Positions 45,296 through 53,941 of a DNA stretch of 64,000 nt are shown here, in pieces. The notes below the pieces were generated by a model. It saw only the letters and a list, made by a program, of their open reading frames with translations, had not been told where the DNA came from and did no database searches. The DNA comes from an uncultured Desulfovibrio sp. (lineage in GTDB: Bacteria; Desulfobacterota; Desulfovibrionia; Desulfovibrionales; Desulfovibrionaceae): positions 1 through 64,000 of the forward strand of contig NZ_CABSIF010000001.1 in NCBI RefSeq assembly GCF_902477725.1, written 5' to 3'. Both the position numbers and the translations under genes were made by a program. Numbering within the stretch: the stretch's first letter is position 1; each line of letters begins with the position of its first letter.

Positions 45296-45937
45296 CTACT
45301 TCACTCTAGCCACCACGCTCTGCCCGGCGAAGACCTGTTCGCCGATGCGCGTGGCCGCAACATATCCCTGAGGAAGGTAAAGGTCAACTCGCGAGCCAAA
45401 GCGGATCATACCATAGCGTTCCCCCCGGGCAAGGGTATCGCCTTCGTCAACGCGGCAGACAATGCGGCGGGCGATAAGCCCGGCAATCTGCACCATGGTC
45501 CAGAGGTTGCCGTCCGCATCGCGCATGCTGTAGGCGCAGCGCTCATTGTGCGTGGAAGCCTTGTCAAAAGCGGCGTTGACGAACGCGCCGGGGAAATAGC
45601 GGATGCCTTCAACAGTTCCCGCCACGGGGGCGCGGTTCACGTGCACACTGAACACGTTCATAAAAATGCTTATGCACAGCTTGGGTTCATCGGTGAAGGG
45701 GTCGGGGCGTTCCTCAATGCGGATAACCTTGCCGTCCGCAGGGCTTACGGCAAGCCCCTCGCCCTGAGGCACAACCCGCTCGGGATCGCGAAAAAAGTGC
45801 ATGCTGAACCAGCAGAGGGCCAGAAAAATCACGGCCAGAAGCCACCAGCCCATGCAGGCAAAAACCAACGCGCTGAACGCGGTAAGGCCGATGCAAGGCC
45901 AACCTTCGGGGGTGATGCCGCAATTGGGTGCACGCAT
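45296..45937 (-). CDS. psd: Phosphatidylserine decarboxylase (PSD-A type, proenzyme)
   Basis: Pyruvoyl enzyme that makes phosphatidylethanolamine from phosphatidylserine. The 213-residue short form has two N-terminal hydrophobic helices, FFRDPERVVP, SPADGKVI, SIFMNVFSVHVNRAP and the self-cleavage region MIRFGSRVDLYLP, where Gly-Ser forms the pyruvoyl group. The ATG at 45937 follows AGGAG. It is the first gene of the psd-pssA-leu block. Confidence 0.93.
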   Translation of the reverse strand: MRAPNCGITPEGWPCIGLTAFSALVFACMGWWLLAVIFLALCWFSMHFFRDPERVVPQGEGLAVSPADGKVIRIEERPDPFTDEPKLCISIFMNVFSVHVNRAPVAGTVEGIRYFPGAFVNAAFDKASTHNERCAYSMRDADGNLWTMVQIAGLIARRIVCRVDEGDTLARGERYGMIRFGSRVDLYLPQGYVAATRIGEQVFAGQSVVARVK

Positions 45938-46197
45938 GACGACTCCTGTATATGTCGTAGCCGGACAAATCCGGACAACGCTTGAATAAAAAAGGACAAG
46001 TATTGAACGTGCTACATACCCTGCGTTTTTCTGCAAGGCAAGCCCGCATGTGGATACCGTGCCCCAAGGATGCGGGCAGGCGGCGGCAACACAGTCACGT
46101 CGCAGCGACAAATCTGCCTGCGCGGCCAGCGTTTGCCCGCAGAGCGAGCGCCTCCGCCCCTGTTGCAGAGTTCTTATGACACAGCTATACTGCGATT

Positions 46198-46536
46198 ATG
46201 AACAGAAAGTCCGTTGCCTGTCTTTTTGCACTACTGCTGGCCGCCGTGGGCGGATTGGGCGGTTGCGGCCCCAGGGACATCGGCGCGGGTTCCTCCAGCG
46301 AGAGCGATTCGCAGCCTCAGGGCGTGAGCGTGGAAGATCAGTTGCGTTACCCTGTGTACGGATCAAACAACACCCAGCGCATGCTCTATTATCAAAACCG
46401 GCCCGATGTCATGGCCAACATGCAGCAATGGCGCATGCAGCAGTTTCGCCGCATGAACGGCCTTGATACGGACGTAAACCCCGAAGACCCGCAATACAGG
46501 TCTGTGCCCAAACAGCGCAGCCCGTTCAGGCAGTAA
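46198..46536 (+). CDS. Small hypothetical lipoprotein
   Basis: A 112-residue exported protein with a lipoprotein signal (CLFALLLAAVGGLGGC, lipobox LGGC at residues 20-23). The mature part is polar, with a Gln/Arg/Met-rich stretch (RPDVMANMQQWRMQQFRRMNG). I do not recognise the family. It ends 3 nt before the DUF457 gene, so the two are likely cotranscribed. Confidence 0.82.
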   Translation: MNRKSVACLFALLLAAVGGLGGCGPRDIGAGSSSESDSQPQGVSVEDQLRYPVYGSNNTQRMLYYQNRPDVMANMQQWRMQQFRRMNGLDTDVNPEDPQYRSVPKQRSPFRQ

Positions 46537-46539
46537 TAT

Positions 46540-47748
46540 ATGGATCCAATAACTCACGCCGCAAGCGGCGCGGTGGCCATGCTTGCCATGCCCCACCGCC
46601 CCGCGAGCCGCTGGGCTGTGCCCTTGGCCGCCCTGGCCGCCGCCTCGCCCGATGTTGATGTGCTGATGGCGAACACCCCCATGCAATTTTTGCTATTGCA
46701 CCGGGGCATTACGCACTCCCTGATTTTTGCCCCGCTGCTGGGGCTGGTGCTGGCACTTGTGGGCTGCTCGCTGTGGAGGGCGCAAACGCCCGGTCACTGG
46801 CGGTTTGCAAAAACATGGCTGTTCATGACGGCTATGGTCTTGCTGCACATCTGGCTGGACTGCATCACCACATACGGCACCATGATCTTTGTGCCGTTCT
46901 CGCACATGCGAGTGCGGCTGAACGCGGTGTTTATCATTGACCTGCTGATCACCCTGCCCCTGCTATGGGCCATCTGGCGCTGGCGCGCACGGCGCGGCCT
47001 CCTGTTGATGGCGATGGCGTGGCTCTTTGTCTATCCCGGCATTTCCATAGGCCTCAACGCCTGGCATACGGCGCAGACCCGTGAACGCCTCACGGCGGAA
47101 GGCCGCGCACCTCAGAAAATTGTGGTGCTGCCGGATGCCTTTTCGCCCTTTTTCTGGCGCGCCCTGTATTCGGAAGCCACACCCAACGGGGGCATGGTGT
47201 ACACTCAGGGCTTGAATGCCCTTGGCACCCCTCGAGGCCCGGAAGTTGCCGCCACTGCCCTGCCTGACAGCCTGGCCCGCGACCTTGCGCGGCAGTCTGT
47301 TGTCGCTGATGCTTTTTTGAATTTCACCCTGCTGCCAGTGGTCGCTCCCCTGCCAGCCGACATGCTGCCCGCCGATAATCCGCAGGCAACGCAGCCAGCA
47401 AACGCCCCCGCCCTCACCTATGTGATGATTCACGACCAGCGGTTTGGCAGCAGCCTTGCCATGGTGCGCAAGATCATGAACATGCGCCCGAGTGCGGACA
47501 TTCCTTTTAAATATATGGCGGAACTGGCCCCTGCGCCGCAGCTTACCGAGCAGGATGCCGCTGCCGAAAATTCCATGCAGGAAAATGCCACAACCGCAGG
47601 GCCGCTCGTATCCACAAAGGCCGCATTTCCGCAGCGCCTGCTGCGGGAGCGGATGCGCTTTTCTGACAGCGGGCGTGACTCTTTCTGGCAAGCGCCCCGC
47701 CCGCCCACACGTCCCACGCTGCTGCAATGGCTTGTGGGCTTGCGCTAA
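46540..47748 (+). CDS. DUF457/YdjM-type membrane-bound metal-dependent hydrolase
   Basis: A 402-residue membrane protein. The N-terminal half carries the family's conserved histidines and acids: PITHAASGA, SPDVDVLM, HRGITHSLIF and LLHIWLDCITTYGT, with about five hydrophobic helices. After residue 170 comes a large soluble part with an Ala/Pro-rich tail. Members are annotated as inner-membrane hydrolases, with poorly known substrates. It is paired with the upstream lipoprotein gene. Confidence 0.85.
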   Translation: MDPITHAASGAVAMLAMPHRPASRWAVPLAALAAASPDVDVLMANTPMQFLLLHRGITHSLIFAPLLGLVLALVGCSLWRAQTPGHWRFAKTWLFMTAMVLLHIWLDCITTYGTMIFVPFSHMRVRLNAVFIIDLLITLPLLWAIWRWRARRGLLLMAMAWLFVYPGISIGLNAWHTAQTRERLTAEGRAPQKIVVLPDAFSPFFWRALYSEATPNGGMVYTQGLNALGTPRGPEVAATALPDSLARDLARQSVVADAFLNFTLLPVVAPLPADMLPADNPQATQPANAPALTYVMIHDQRFGSSLAMVRKIMNMRPSADIPFKYMAELAPAPQLTEQDAAAENSMQENATTAGPLVSTKAAFPQRLLRERMRFSDSGRDSFWQAPRPPTRPTLLQWLVGLR

Positions 47749-47943
47749 GCCTGCCCTGTCCGGCCCAGCCCGGTGCCCCCACGGCTCAATACTCAACCAG
47801 AACTTTCTCTTCCGGGAAACTGCGGCGGGCAGCGCAATTGCAGGCGCAATGACTCCCATTGTTTTTTGGGGTAGCATCAACATTTGCTCCCGAGTGTTGC
47901 GTTTTTCGAGCACGACATACGGAACGCATATTTGAAACAACAT

Positions 47944-47972
47944 CCCGGCAGCCCGTGCTGCGGGAATTTTTT
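47944..47972 (+). terminator. Terminator-like hairpin directly before the moaC ribosome binding site
   Basis: CCC-GCAGC (one bulged G) pairs with GCTGC-GGG around CCGT, followed by AATTTTTT. It sits 9 nt before the moaC start codon. It could end a short upstream transcript or act as an attenuator. Confidence 0.55.
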
Positions 47973-47981
47973 GAGGTATCA

Positions 47982-48473
47982 ATGAACGACAACTTTACGC
48001 ATCTCGACAGCCAGGGCAACGTAACCATGGTGGATGTGGGCGCAAAAACGCCTACAGAACGCGTAGCCATAGCCGAAGCAGTTGTAGAACTGGCCCCGGC
48101 CACCATGGAACTACTGATCAAAAATGCCCTGCCCAAGGGCGATGTGCTCACCTGCGCCAAGATTGGCGGCATCATGGCTGCCAAACGCACCGGCGAACTT
48201 ATCCCCATGTGCCATCCCCTCAACCTCACCTATGTGGACGTGCGCTTTACCGTAACAGAAATGCCGCCCACGGTGCGTATTGAAGCGGAAACCCGCACTG
48301 TCGGCCCCACCGGCGTGGAAATGGAAGCCATTGTTGCGGCCCAGACAGCAGCGGCCACCATTTACGACATGTGCAAGGCCGTGCAACGGGATATCGTCAT
48401 CAGCCGTGTGCGCCTGCTGCACAAACGCGGCGGCAAAAGCGGCGAATTCAACGCCTCGGGTATTGACGCATGA
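47982..48473 (+). CDS. moaC: Cyclic pyranopterin monophosphate synthase
   Basis: Acts after MoaA to form cyclic pyranopterin monophosphate for molybdenum/tungsten cofactor. The 163-residue protein has the block KIGGIMAAKRTGELIPMCHPLNLT and VEMEAIVAAQTAAATIYDMCKAVQRD. GAGG precedes the ATG at 47982. A terminator-like hairpin lies right before the RBS. lgt overlaps its end by 4 nt. Confidence 0.95.
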   Translation: MNDNFTHLDSQGNVTMVDVGAKTPTERVAIAEAVVELAPATMELLIKNALPKGDVLTCAKIGGIMAAKRTGELIPMCHPLNLTYVDVRFTVTEMPPTVRIEAETRTVGPTGVEMEAIVAAQTAAATIYDMCKAVQRDIVISRVRLLHKRGGKSGEFNASGIDA

Positions 48474-49315
48474 ACCTCGCTCAAATCGACCCCGTAGCCC
48501 TTTCCATCGGCAGTCTGCAACTGCGCTGGTACGGGCTTATGTATCTGGCGGGCTTTGGCCTTGGTTGGGCACTGGGCCGCTGGCGCGCCTCGCGGCCCGG
48601 CTCCGGCTGGACAGCCCCCGATGTGGACGACCTGCTGACCTGCGTGATGATCGGCATCATTCTGGGCGGCAGAATCGGCTATGTGCTGTTTTATGATCTG
48701 CCTGTCTACATCAGCGACCCTATGGAGGTTCTGCGCATCTGGAACGGCGGCATGTCCTTTCATGGCGGGCTGCTGGGCGTACTCGGCGCATTCTGGTATT
48801 TTGCCCGCTCGCGGGGCAGGTCGTTTCTGGAAGTATCTGACTTCATCGCCCCGCTGGTGCCGCAGGGCCTCTTTTTCGGGCGGCTCGGCAACTTCATCAA
48901 CGGCGAGTTGTGGGGCAAGGTCAGTGATGCGCCGTGGGCCATTGTGTTTCCCGGTGCCGGGCCTAATCCGCGCCATCCATCGCAGCTTTACGAGGCTGCG
49001 CTTGAGGGGTTGATACTCTTTTTCATGGTGTGGATTTTTTCGTCCAAGCCACGAAAAACAGGCGCGGTATCCGGCCTGTTTGCCCTGGGCTACGGCGTGT
49101 TTCGCTTTGCCGTGGAATTTGTGCGCATGCCTGACGTGCAGCTCGGCTATCTGGCCTTTGGCTGGCTGACCATGGGGCAACTGCTCTGCGTGCCGCTTAT
49201 ACTGGCGGGCCTGTGGCTGCTGTGCCGCAAGGCCCCGATGCTTGCAGCCCATGTGCCCCCTGTGGAGAACAAATCCCGCCCCGGCAGCAAATCGCCCAAG
49301 GGACGCAAGAAATAA
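48470..49315 (+). CDS. lgt: Prolipoprotein diacylglyceryl transferase
   Basis: Attaches diacylglycerol to the lipobox cysteine of prolipoproteins. The 281-residue membrane protein has about seven helices, with RWYGLMYLAGF, GGRIGYVLFYD, GMSFHGGLLG and the signature GRLGNFINGELWG. The start codon overlaps the moaC stop (ATGA). The window encodes at least two clients (mltD and the 46198 lipoprotein). Confidence 0.95.
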   Translation: MNLAQIDPVALSIGSLQLRWYGLMYLAGFGLGWALGRWRASRPGSGWTAPDVDDLLTCVMIGIILGGRIGYVLFYDLPVYISDPMEVLRIWNGGMSFHGGLLGVLGAFWYFARSRGRSFLEVSDFIAPLVPQGLFFGRLGNFINGELWGKVSDAPWAIVFPGAGPNPRHPSQLYEAALEGLILFFMVWIFSSKPRKTGAVSGLFALGYGVFRFAVEFVRMPDVQLGYLAFGWLTMGQLLCVPLILAGLWLLCRKAPMLAAHVPPVENKSRPGSKSPKGRKK

Positions 49316-49451
49316 CTTTCAACCCGTGCAGTGACAGTGGGCGCTGTTTGCGCGCCGATTATCCCCCAAGTAGGGGCTCCGGCGTGTTGACAGCCCCCCG
49401 CTTTTTTGTGAAGCTGACCGGCGTTTATCCACATTATATTTTGGAGTACTC

Positions 49452-49670
49452 ATGGCCAAGGAAGGATCGATCGAAGTAGACGGCGTCGTGCAGGAAGCCC
49501 TGCCCAATGCCATGTTCCGTGTGGAACTGGAGAACGGCCACGAAGTTCTGGCCCACATTTCCGGCAAGATGCGCAAGTTTTATATCCGCATTCTGCCCGG
49601 CGACCGCGTCAAGGTGGAGCTTTCCCCTTACGACCTTACCCGCGGGCGCATCACCTACCGCATGAAGTAG
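49452..49670 (+). CDS. infA: Translation initiation factor IF-1
   Basis: A 72-residue S1/OB-fold protein that binds the ribosomal A site during initiation. It shows the near-invariant sequence of the family: KEGSIEVDGVVQEALPNAMF, GHEVLAHISGKMRKFYIRIL and GDRVKVELSPYDLTRGRI. GGAG precedes the ATG at 49452. It is a single gene. Confidence 0.97.
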   Translation: MAKEGSIEVDGVVQEALPNAMFRVELENGHEVLAHISGKMRKFYIRILPGDRVKVELSPYDLTRGRITYRMK

Positions 49671-49773
49671 CGGCGGGCGCGGCGGCTTTTTCCGCCACCA
49701 GAGTGGCCTTTTGCGCCATTGGCCGCGCCCCCCTTGCAGCTTTCCGCCTATTCAGTGGCCTTGCCCTTACGGC

Positions 49774-50244
49774 CTAAACAAGGCCCAGCACACGCAGCAA
49801 GGCCACGCACAGCAAGGCCCACACCCCAGCCACAACATCGTCGATCATGATGCCAAACCCGGCGGGCAGCCAGTTTTCAGAAGCCCGCACGGGCCACGGC
49901 TTCCAGATGTCGAACAGCCGGAAAAAGGCAAAAGCCGCCAACACCAGCCAGAAACTGGGGCTTTCAAAAGGCAGCAGCACAAGCCACACCCCTACCAGCT
50001 CGTCGATGACAACCTCGCCGGGGTCTTTGCGCTCAAGCAAATGCTCGGCGCGTGTGGAGGCCAGACCGCCGACCACAAAAATCGCGACCAGCAGCACCGC
50101 CCTCCACGGCAGGGACAGGGGCAGAAAAATATACGGCGCCAGCAGGCAGGCTATGGCCGTGCCCCACGTGCCGGGAGCCTTTGGGTCAAGTCCGGCAACG
50201 CCCAGACGGCAAAACGACAGAATCAGCTTGTCAAAAAAACTCAT
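49774..50244 (-). CDS. pgpA: Phosphatidylglycerophosphatase A
   Basis: Dephosphorylates phosphatidylglycerophosphate to phosphatidylglycerol in the inner membrane. The 156-residue protein has LGVAGLDPKAPGTWGT, VVIDELVGVWL and FRLFDIWKPWPVR, with four hydrophobic helices. GGAGG precedes the ATG at 50244; the open frame begins at 50277. It is convergent with infA. Confidence 0.92.
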   Translation of the reverse strand: MSFFDKLILSFCRLGVAGLDPKAPGTWGTAIACLLAPYIFLPLSLPWRAVLLVAIFVVGGLASTRAEHLLERKDPGEVVIDELVGVWLVLLPFESPSFWLVLAAFAFFRLFDIWKPWPVRASENWLPAGFGIMIDDVVAGVWALLCVALLRVLGLV

Positions 50245-50366
50245 GCGGCCTCCGCTATGTGCGTGTTTTTTGTGCATCTTACGCCCAAAGGGCCCGCAAG
50301 ACCAGCACTGAAGACATCCACGCGCAATTATTGCCTAAAGGGCTTCTTTGCCGTATATGCAAGCTC

Positions 50367-50798
50367 ATGGACAAAAACCGCAGCGAACTTTTTGCCCACT
50401 TCAGCTATGACGACAGCCTCACATATGAGGCCCTGCTTGAAGTGGAAGAAGAACTGACCCGCGAGGTTGAGCAGTTGCTCCAGCGGGCCGGGGCGGCCCA
50501 TCTGGACTTTACGCCCCTGGGCGATGCGCTCATGTTCCAGTGCGTTTTTGAAGCGCACAGACTGTATGTGTACCGCAAAATTGCGCTCGAAATTGCGGCC
50601 CTGCTGCCGCAGGGCGTGCGCGGCAGGCTGCTGTGCCTGGACAAAAATTTTGAATCCATGCACGTTTTCTGGCTGCGGCCCGGCGAATGGCAGGAAGAGG
50701 AACGCCCTGTTCCCGAAGACCCGCCAAGCGGCCTCAAAACGTGGCGCATTGCAGGCTCCGGCCCGCAGGATATGGCCGGGGAAGAACCGGACGCATAA
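50367..50798 (+). CDS. Hypothetical protein
   Basis: A 143-residue acidic, soluble protein I do not recognise. It has an N-terminal helical part (SYDDSLTYEALLEVEEELTREVEQLL), a central alpha/beta part (LLCLDKNFESMHVFWLRPGEW) and a Pro-rich tail. The ATG at 50367 was chosen from composition; upstream sequence in frame is not protein-like. It precedes tRNA-Leu. Confidence 0.72.
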   Translation: MDKNRSELFAHFSYDDSLTYEALLEVEEELTREVEQLLQRAGAAHLDFTPLGDALMFQCVFEAHRLYVYRKIALEIAALLPQGVRGRLLCLDKNFESMHVFWLRPGEWQEEERPVPEDPPSGLKTWRIAGSGPQDMAGEEPDA

Positions 50799-50839
50799 CA
50801 GATCATAGAGGCTCACGTCGCTTGCCACGCGCAATAAAT

Positions 50840-50925
50840 GCCCGGATGGTGGAATGGTAGACACAAGGGACTTAAAATCCCTCGGCCGCAAGGCTGTGCG
50901 GGTTCAAGTCCCGCTCCGGGTACCA
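50840..50925 (+). tRNA. tRNA-Leu (anticodon UAA)
   Basis: A full cloverleaf with a long variable arm. The acceptor arms are GCCCGGA and TCCGGGT, followed by A and an encoded CCA. The anticodon stem-loop AGGGA-CTTAAAA-TCCCT gives UAA. GGTTCAAGTCC forms the T arm. The 3' part (50905-50919) is the left attachment core of the element that follows. Confidence 0.96.
50905..50919 (+). other. attL core in tRNA-Leu
   Basis: CAAGTCCCGCTCCGG covers the 3' T-stem and part of the acceptor stem. An identical copy lies at 63374. Confidence 0.82.
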
Positions 50926-51038
50926 AACAACAATCTCATTAAGCCCCATAAAGCCTAAAAAGCCTTGTGGGGCTTAATAATTCCCCCAATTATAAGTCTT
51001 GAATAGTCTCAAAAGCTCCGTTGACATATCGCGTTATT

Positions 51039-51098
51039 GGGGGCAACTTTAGGGGCAGCTTATCATTTCTTGTTGCCCCCTCACATGGAGTTGCCCCC
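51039..51098. promoter_or_regulatory. Integrase arm-type site cluster, left end
   Basis: GGGGGCAACTTT (51039-51050) and AGGGGCAGCT (51051-51060) are direct. TGTTGCCCCC (51071-51080) and AGTTGCCCCC (51089-51098) are inverted. The last copy lies in the integrase ribosome binding region, up to the ATG at 51099. Confidence 0.65.
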
Positions 51099-52298
51099 AT
51101 GCCCCTCACTGATACCGCAATCCGGGCAGTTAAGCCCACCGCCAAGGCTACCAAACTGTTTGACGGCGGCGGGCTCTATCTTGAAGTTGCCCCAAGCGGG
51201 GGCAAGTGGTGGCGGCTTAAATATCGCTTTCAGGGCAAGGAGAAGCGCATATCTCTGGGCACGTATCCTGCTGTGGGATTGAAGGATGCCAGAGAGAGGC
51301 GCGAGCAAGCCAAGAAGCTATTGGCGCAGGGCATTGACCCAAGCGCCCACAAGCAGGAAGCGAAAGCCGCCGCTGCTGTTGTTGAACAGGAGCAGGCAAC
51401 TACCTTTGAAGTCGTGGCCCGTGAGTGGTTCTCCAAAAAGAAGGCCGCGTGGAAGCCTGTTCACCAAAAGAAAATTCTTTCTCGCTTGGAAAATCAAATT
51501 TTTCCTTTCATTGGTGACAGGCCATTTTCACTACTGGAACCCGCCGACATCCTCGCCGCGATTCAGAATGCTGAAGCAAGAGGGGCCATAGTGACCGCCC
51601 ACCGCCTTGCACAACTTTGCGGGCAGGTTTCCCGCTATGCCCGCATTGTGGGGCATACTCGCTATGACGTTGCCGCAGGCCTAGCAGAAGCACTCACCCC
51701 GGTACAAACCAACCATTACGCAACCATTACAGATCCGGCAGAAGTGGGGCACCTCCTCAAAGCAATAGACGAATACGCCGGGGAGCCTTCAATCTGCTTT
51801 GCATTGAAGATTCTTCCGTTTGTGTTCGTGCGCTCCGTTGAGCTCCGGGGCGCAGAATGGAACGAAATTGATATTGATGCCGCTGAATGGACGATCCCTG
51901 CGGAACGAATGAAAATGAAACGCCCCCACGTCGTTCCCCTGGCGGGCCAGGTGCTGGCGCTGCTAGACAACCTGCGCGCGCTAACTGGCGAAGGGCGATA
52001 CCTCTTCCCAAGCCTATACAGTGCAAGCCGACACATTTCAGATGTTGGCCTTCTGAACGCGCTACGCCGCATGGGCTACGCCAAGGGCGTTATGACAATC
52101 CACGGATTCAGGAGCATGGCCTCTACCCTACTCAACGAGCAAGGATACAGAGCAGACGTAATTGAAGCCCAGCTTGCCCACGGCGAAAAAAACGCCATTC
52201 GGGCCGCATACAATCATGCCGAGTATTTGCCGGAGCGCCGCCGCATGATGCAGAAATGGGCAGATTATCTGGACGAACTGAAGGCAAATAACAACTGA
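51099..52298 (+). CDS. Tyrosine recombinase / integrase, P4-like
   Basis: Catalyses integration and excision at tRNA-Leu. The 399-residue protein has the DUF4102 arm-binding domain (LTDTAIRAVKPTAKATKLFDGGGLYLEV, GTYPAVGLKDARE). A core-binding domain and a catalytic domain follow. The first catalytic Arg is in VRSVELRGAEW, HGFRSMAST gives HxxR, and the Tyr is in AYNHAEY. The ATG at 51099 follows GGAG; the frame continues upstream through arm-type sites. It starts 174 bp after the tRNA. Confidence 0.95.
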   Translation: MPLTDTAIRAVKPTAKATKLFDGGGLYLEVAPSGGKWWRLKYRFQGKEKRISLGTYPAVGLKDARERREQAKKLLAQGIDPSAHKQEAKAAAAVVEQEQATTFEVVAREWFSKKKAAWKPVHQKKILSRLENQIFPFIGDRPFSLLEPADILAAIQNAEARGAIVTAHRLAQLCGQVSRYARIVGHTRYDVAAGLAEALTPVQTNHYATITDPAEVGHLLKAIDEYAGEPSICFALKILPFVFVRSVELRGAEWNEIDIDAAEWTIPAERMKMKRPHVVPLAGQVLALLDNLRALTGEGRYLFPSLYSASRHISDVGLLNALRRMGYAKGVMTIHGFRSMASTLLNEQGYRADVIEAQLAHGEKNAIRAAYNHAEYLPERRRMMQKWADYLDELKANNN

Positions 52299-52409
52299 TC
52301 TCAAATTTCCTGCCCCTAGCCTTGGTCTGATCCACTAGGGTGAAAAGCCGTTCCCTTACGGCCTGGGGCGGGAAGCTTTCTAAGGGAGCGACTGAAGGGA
52401 GTTGATAGC

Positions 52410-53327
52410 ATGAGTGAACCAGATGAATACTATATTGATGGCCCCAGCTATATAGAAAGCTCTGAACTTGAAGAGGTCATGGATGAAGTTAATGACCGGT
52501 TAGAAAAACTGGAATCAAAACTCGCTGCAAGTGATGGACAGCCTATTGACTCTTCGGAAGGTGAACCCCTTCACGCGGGGCTGGCAACTCTCACTGCCAA
52601 TGAGGTAATCAACCGCTTGGAGATTACCCCCATTGATATGGTGGATATTCTGAACGGCGTAACTATTTACGATGACTATAATAATATTGTCGATAGAAGA
52701 CGGCTCGTTACCACTGATGAAGGGCGCTTTCGGGCACACACCTATAGTGAGCCATACTTCACGGAAGAGATGCTCAAGAATGTAAAAATTTATCAACTTA
52801 ATTTTGATCAATATTGTGATGCTTGGGGAATACAGTCATCTTCCAAGCCAGAAAAAGCTGATACTTCTGACCTTGAACACCAGCTTGCCGAGGCCAAAAA
52901 GCAACTTGAAGACATTGAAGGCGTCCGCCGGTGGAATAAGCAATTCCTGACAGAGCGGGAAGAACTACGAAAGTCCCTGGAGGAAAAAGACGCCCGTATC
53001 GCTGGGTTGGAATCGCAGCTTGCCGAAATAAGAAGCCAAGTTCAAACTTCTGCGACCACCAACGAAGCATTGCAGGAAAAAGACGCCCTCATAGCTGCTC
53101 TACAAGCCGAAAACGAATCAATCCGGAAACACCTTGGCCGATATGGCGCACTGGCTGTGGTGATAAAGATGATTGGAGAAGGATATACCGAAGTGGAGAT
53201 CGCAAAGCACTTAAAAGAAGGCGGACTCAGTTATAGTCAAGTGGGTGTGCTGCTCCATGAAAGCCCCCTTACCGTGGGAGATAGTGCTATCACCATGCGT
53301 GCCAAGCGGTTACTTGGTATCGCCTAA
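52410..53327 (+). CDS. Hypothetical coiled-coil protein of the mobile element
   Basis: A 305-residue protein I do not recognise. Residues 15-40 and 150-245 are predicted coiled coil, rich in Glu, Lys and Gln (SDLEHQLAEAKKQLEDIEG, EEKDARIAGLESQLAEI, EALQEKDALIAALQAEN). A C-terminal region (GEGYTEVEIAKHLKEGGLSYSQVGVLLHES) looks like a small helix-turn-helix. GGGAG precedes the ATG at 52410. The coding sequence is less GC-rich than the backbone. Confidence 0.78.
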   Translation: MSEPDEYYIDGPSYIESSELEEVMDEVNDRLEKLESKLAASDGQPIDSSEGEPLHAGLATLTANEVINRLEITPIDMVDILNGVTIYDDYNNIVDRRRLVTTDEGRFRAHTYSEPYFTEEMLKNVKIYQLNFDQYCDAWGIQSSSKPEKADTSDLEHQLAEAKKQLEDIEGVRRWNKQFLTEREELRKSLEEKDARIAGLESQLAEIRSQVQTSATTNEALQEKDALIAALQAENESIRKHLGRYGALAVVIKMIGEGYTEVEIAKHLKEGGLSYSQVGVLLHESPLTVGDSAITMRAKRLLGIA

Positions 53328-53332
53328 TATTC

Positions 53333-53418
53333 TGTACCACCCATGTACCACCCTGGGCACTCGAAAATGTACCACCCTACCGGATAGATTGTACCAGCCT
53401 GTACCATCTTGCTGTACC
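53333..53418 (+). repeat. Six TGTACC direct repeats (iteron-like, set 1)
   Basis: TGTACC starts at 53333, 53344, 53368, 53390, 53400 and 53413, mostly followed by ACC or AGC. Most spacings are near one or two helical turns. They lie upstream of the AlpA-like gene. Confidence 0.85.
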
Positions 53419-53478
53419 AGCCTGTTCCGCTTGTAGCCTCTCACGTAGTTCAAAAACAACTCGTGGGAGGATTTTTTT

Positions 53479-53688
53479 ATGAAAGATGTCACACTGAACA
53501 ATCGGAAGACTTTGAGAGCAAAGGGCGTAGCCGCTTATTACGGCATTGGCGTAGCGACCGTTTGGCGCTGGGCAAAAGAAGGAAAACTGCCCAAAGGTAC
53601 CCGCCTCAGCCCCCGCGTTACAGTATGGCGAATTGAAGACCTTGAGCAATTCTTAAATCAAGCGGCTCAGGGGCAAGGAGCGGGCTAG
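53479..53688 (+). CDS. AlpA-like helix-turn-helix regulator
   Basis: A 69-residue DNA-binding protein with the MerR/AlpA-type pattern GVAAYYGIGVATVWRWAKEGKLPKGTRLSPRVTVWRIEDLEQFL. In P4-like elements AlpA controls excision and integrase expression; here it lies just downstream of TGTACC repeats that it or RepA could bind. GGAGG precedes the ATG at 53479. Confidence 0.87.
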   Translation: MKDVTLNNRKTLRAKGVAAYYGIGVATVWRWAKEGKLPKGTRLSPRVTVWRIEDLEQFLNQAAQGQGAG

Positions 53689-53689
53689 C

Positions 53690-53941
53690 ATGTCCGCCCA
53701 CAAAAAAAGCCCCAGCGTGGCGGCGCATGGGGCGGAAGAAATACAGATGCGGGAAATGCTCTGTGCCGCCATATTACCCGCCCCGCCCGTTGATCGTCAA
53801 TGCTCTAGCTGCGGACACTTCCACACGATATCGGCTGGCTATCGCCCGCTTTCCCTCTGCCGGTTTAGAGGTGAAAGGGTGCGCCTTGATGATCCTGCGT
53901 GCTTTGCTTGGCCGTGCCCAGACCACGGGGGTGCAGCATGA
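53690..53941 (+). CDS. Small cysteine-rich protein of the mobile element
   Basis: An 83-residue protein with CSSCGHF, a single Cys in LCRFRGE and a CFAWPCPDH segment, suggesting a small zinc site. I do not recognise the family. It starts 1 nt after alpA and overlaps the RepA-like gene by 4 nt (ATGA), so it belongs to the replication operon. Confidence 0.75.
   Translation: MSAHKKSPSVAAHGAEEIQMREMLCAAILPAPPVDRQCSSCGHFHTISAGYRPLSLCRFRGERVRLDDPACFAWPCPDHGGAA

Noticed and set aside
51021..51050. Promoter of the integrase from TTGACA at 51021
   Set aside because: No -10 box at suitable spacing; the segment is better explained by arm-type sites.
53333..53418. CRISPR array
   Set aside because: The repeated unit is only 6-9 bp with irregular spacing and no spacer-like inserts; it is an iteron-type array.
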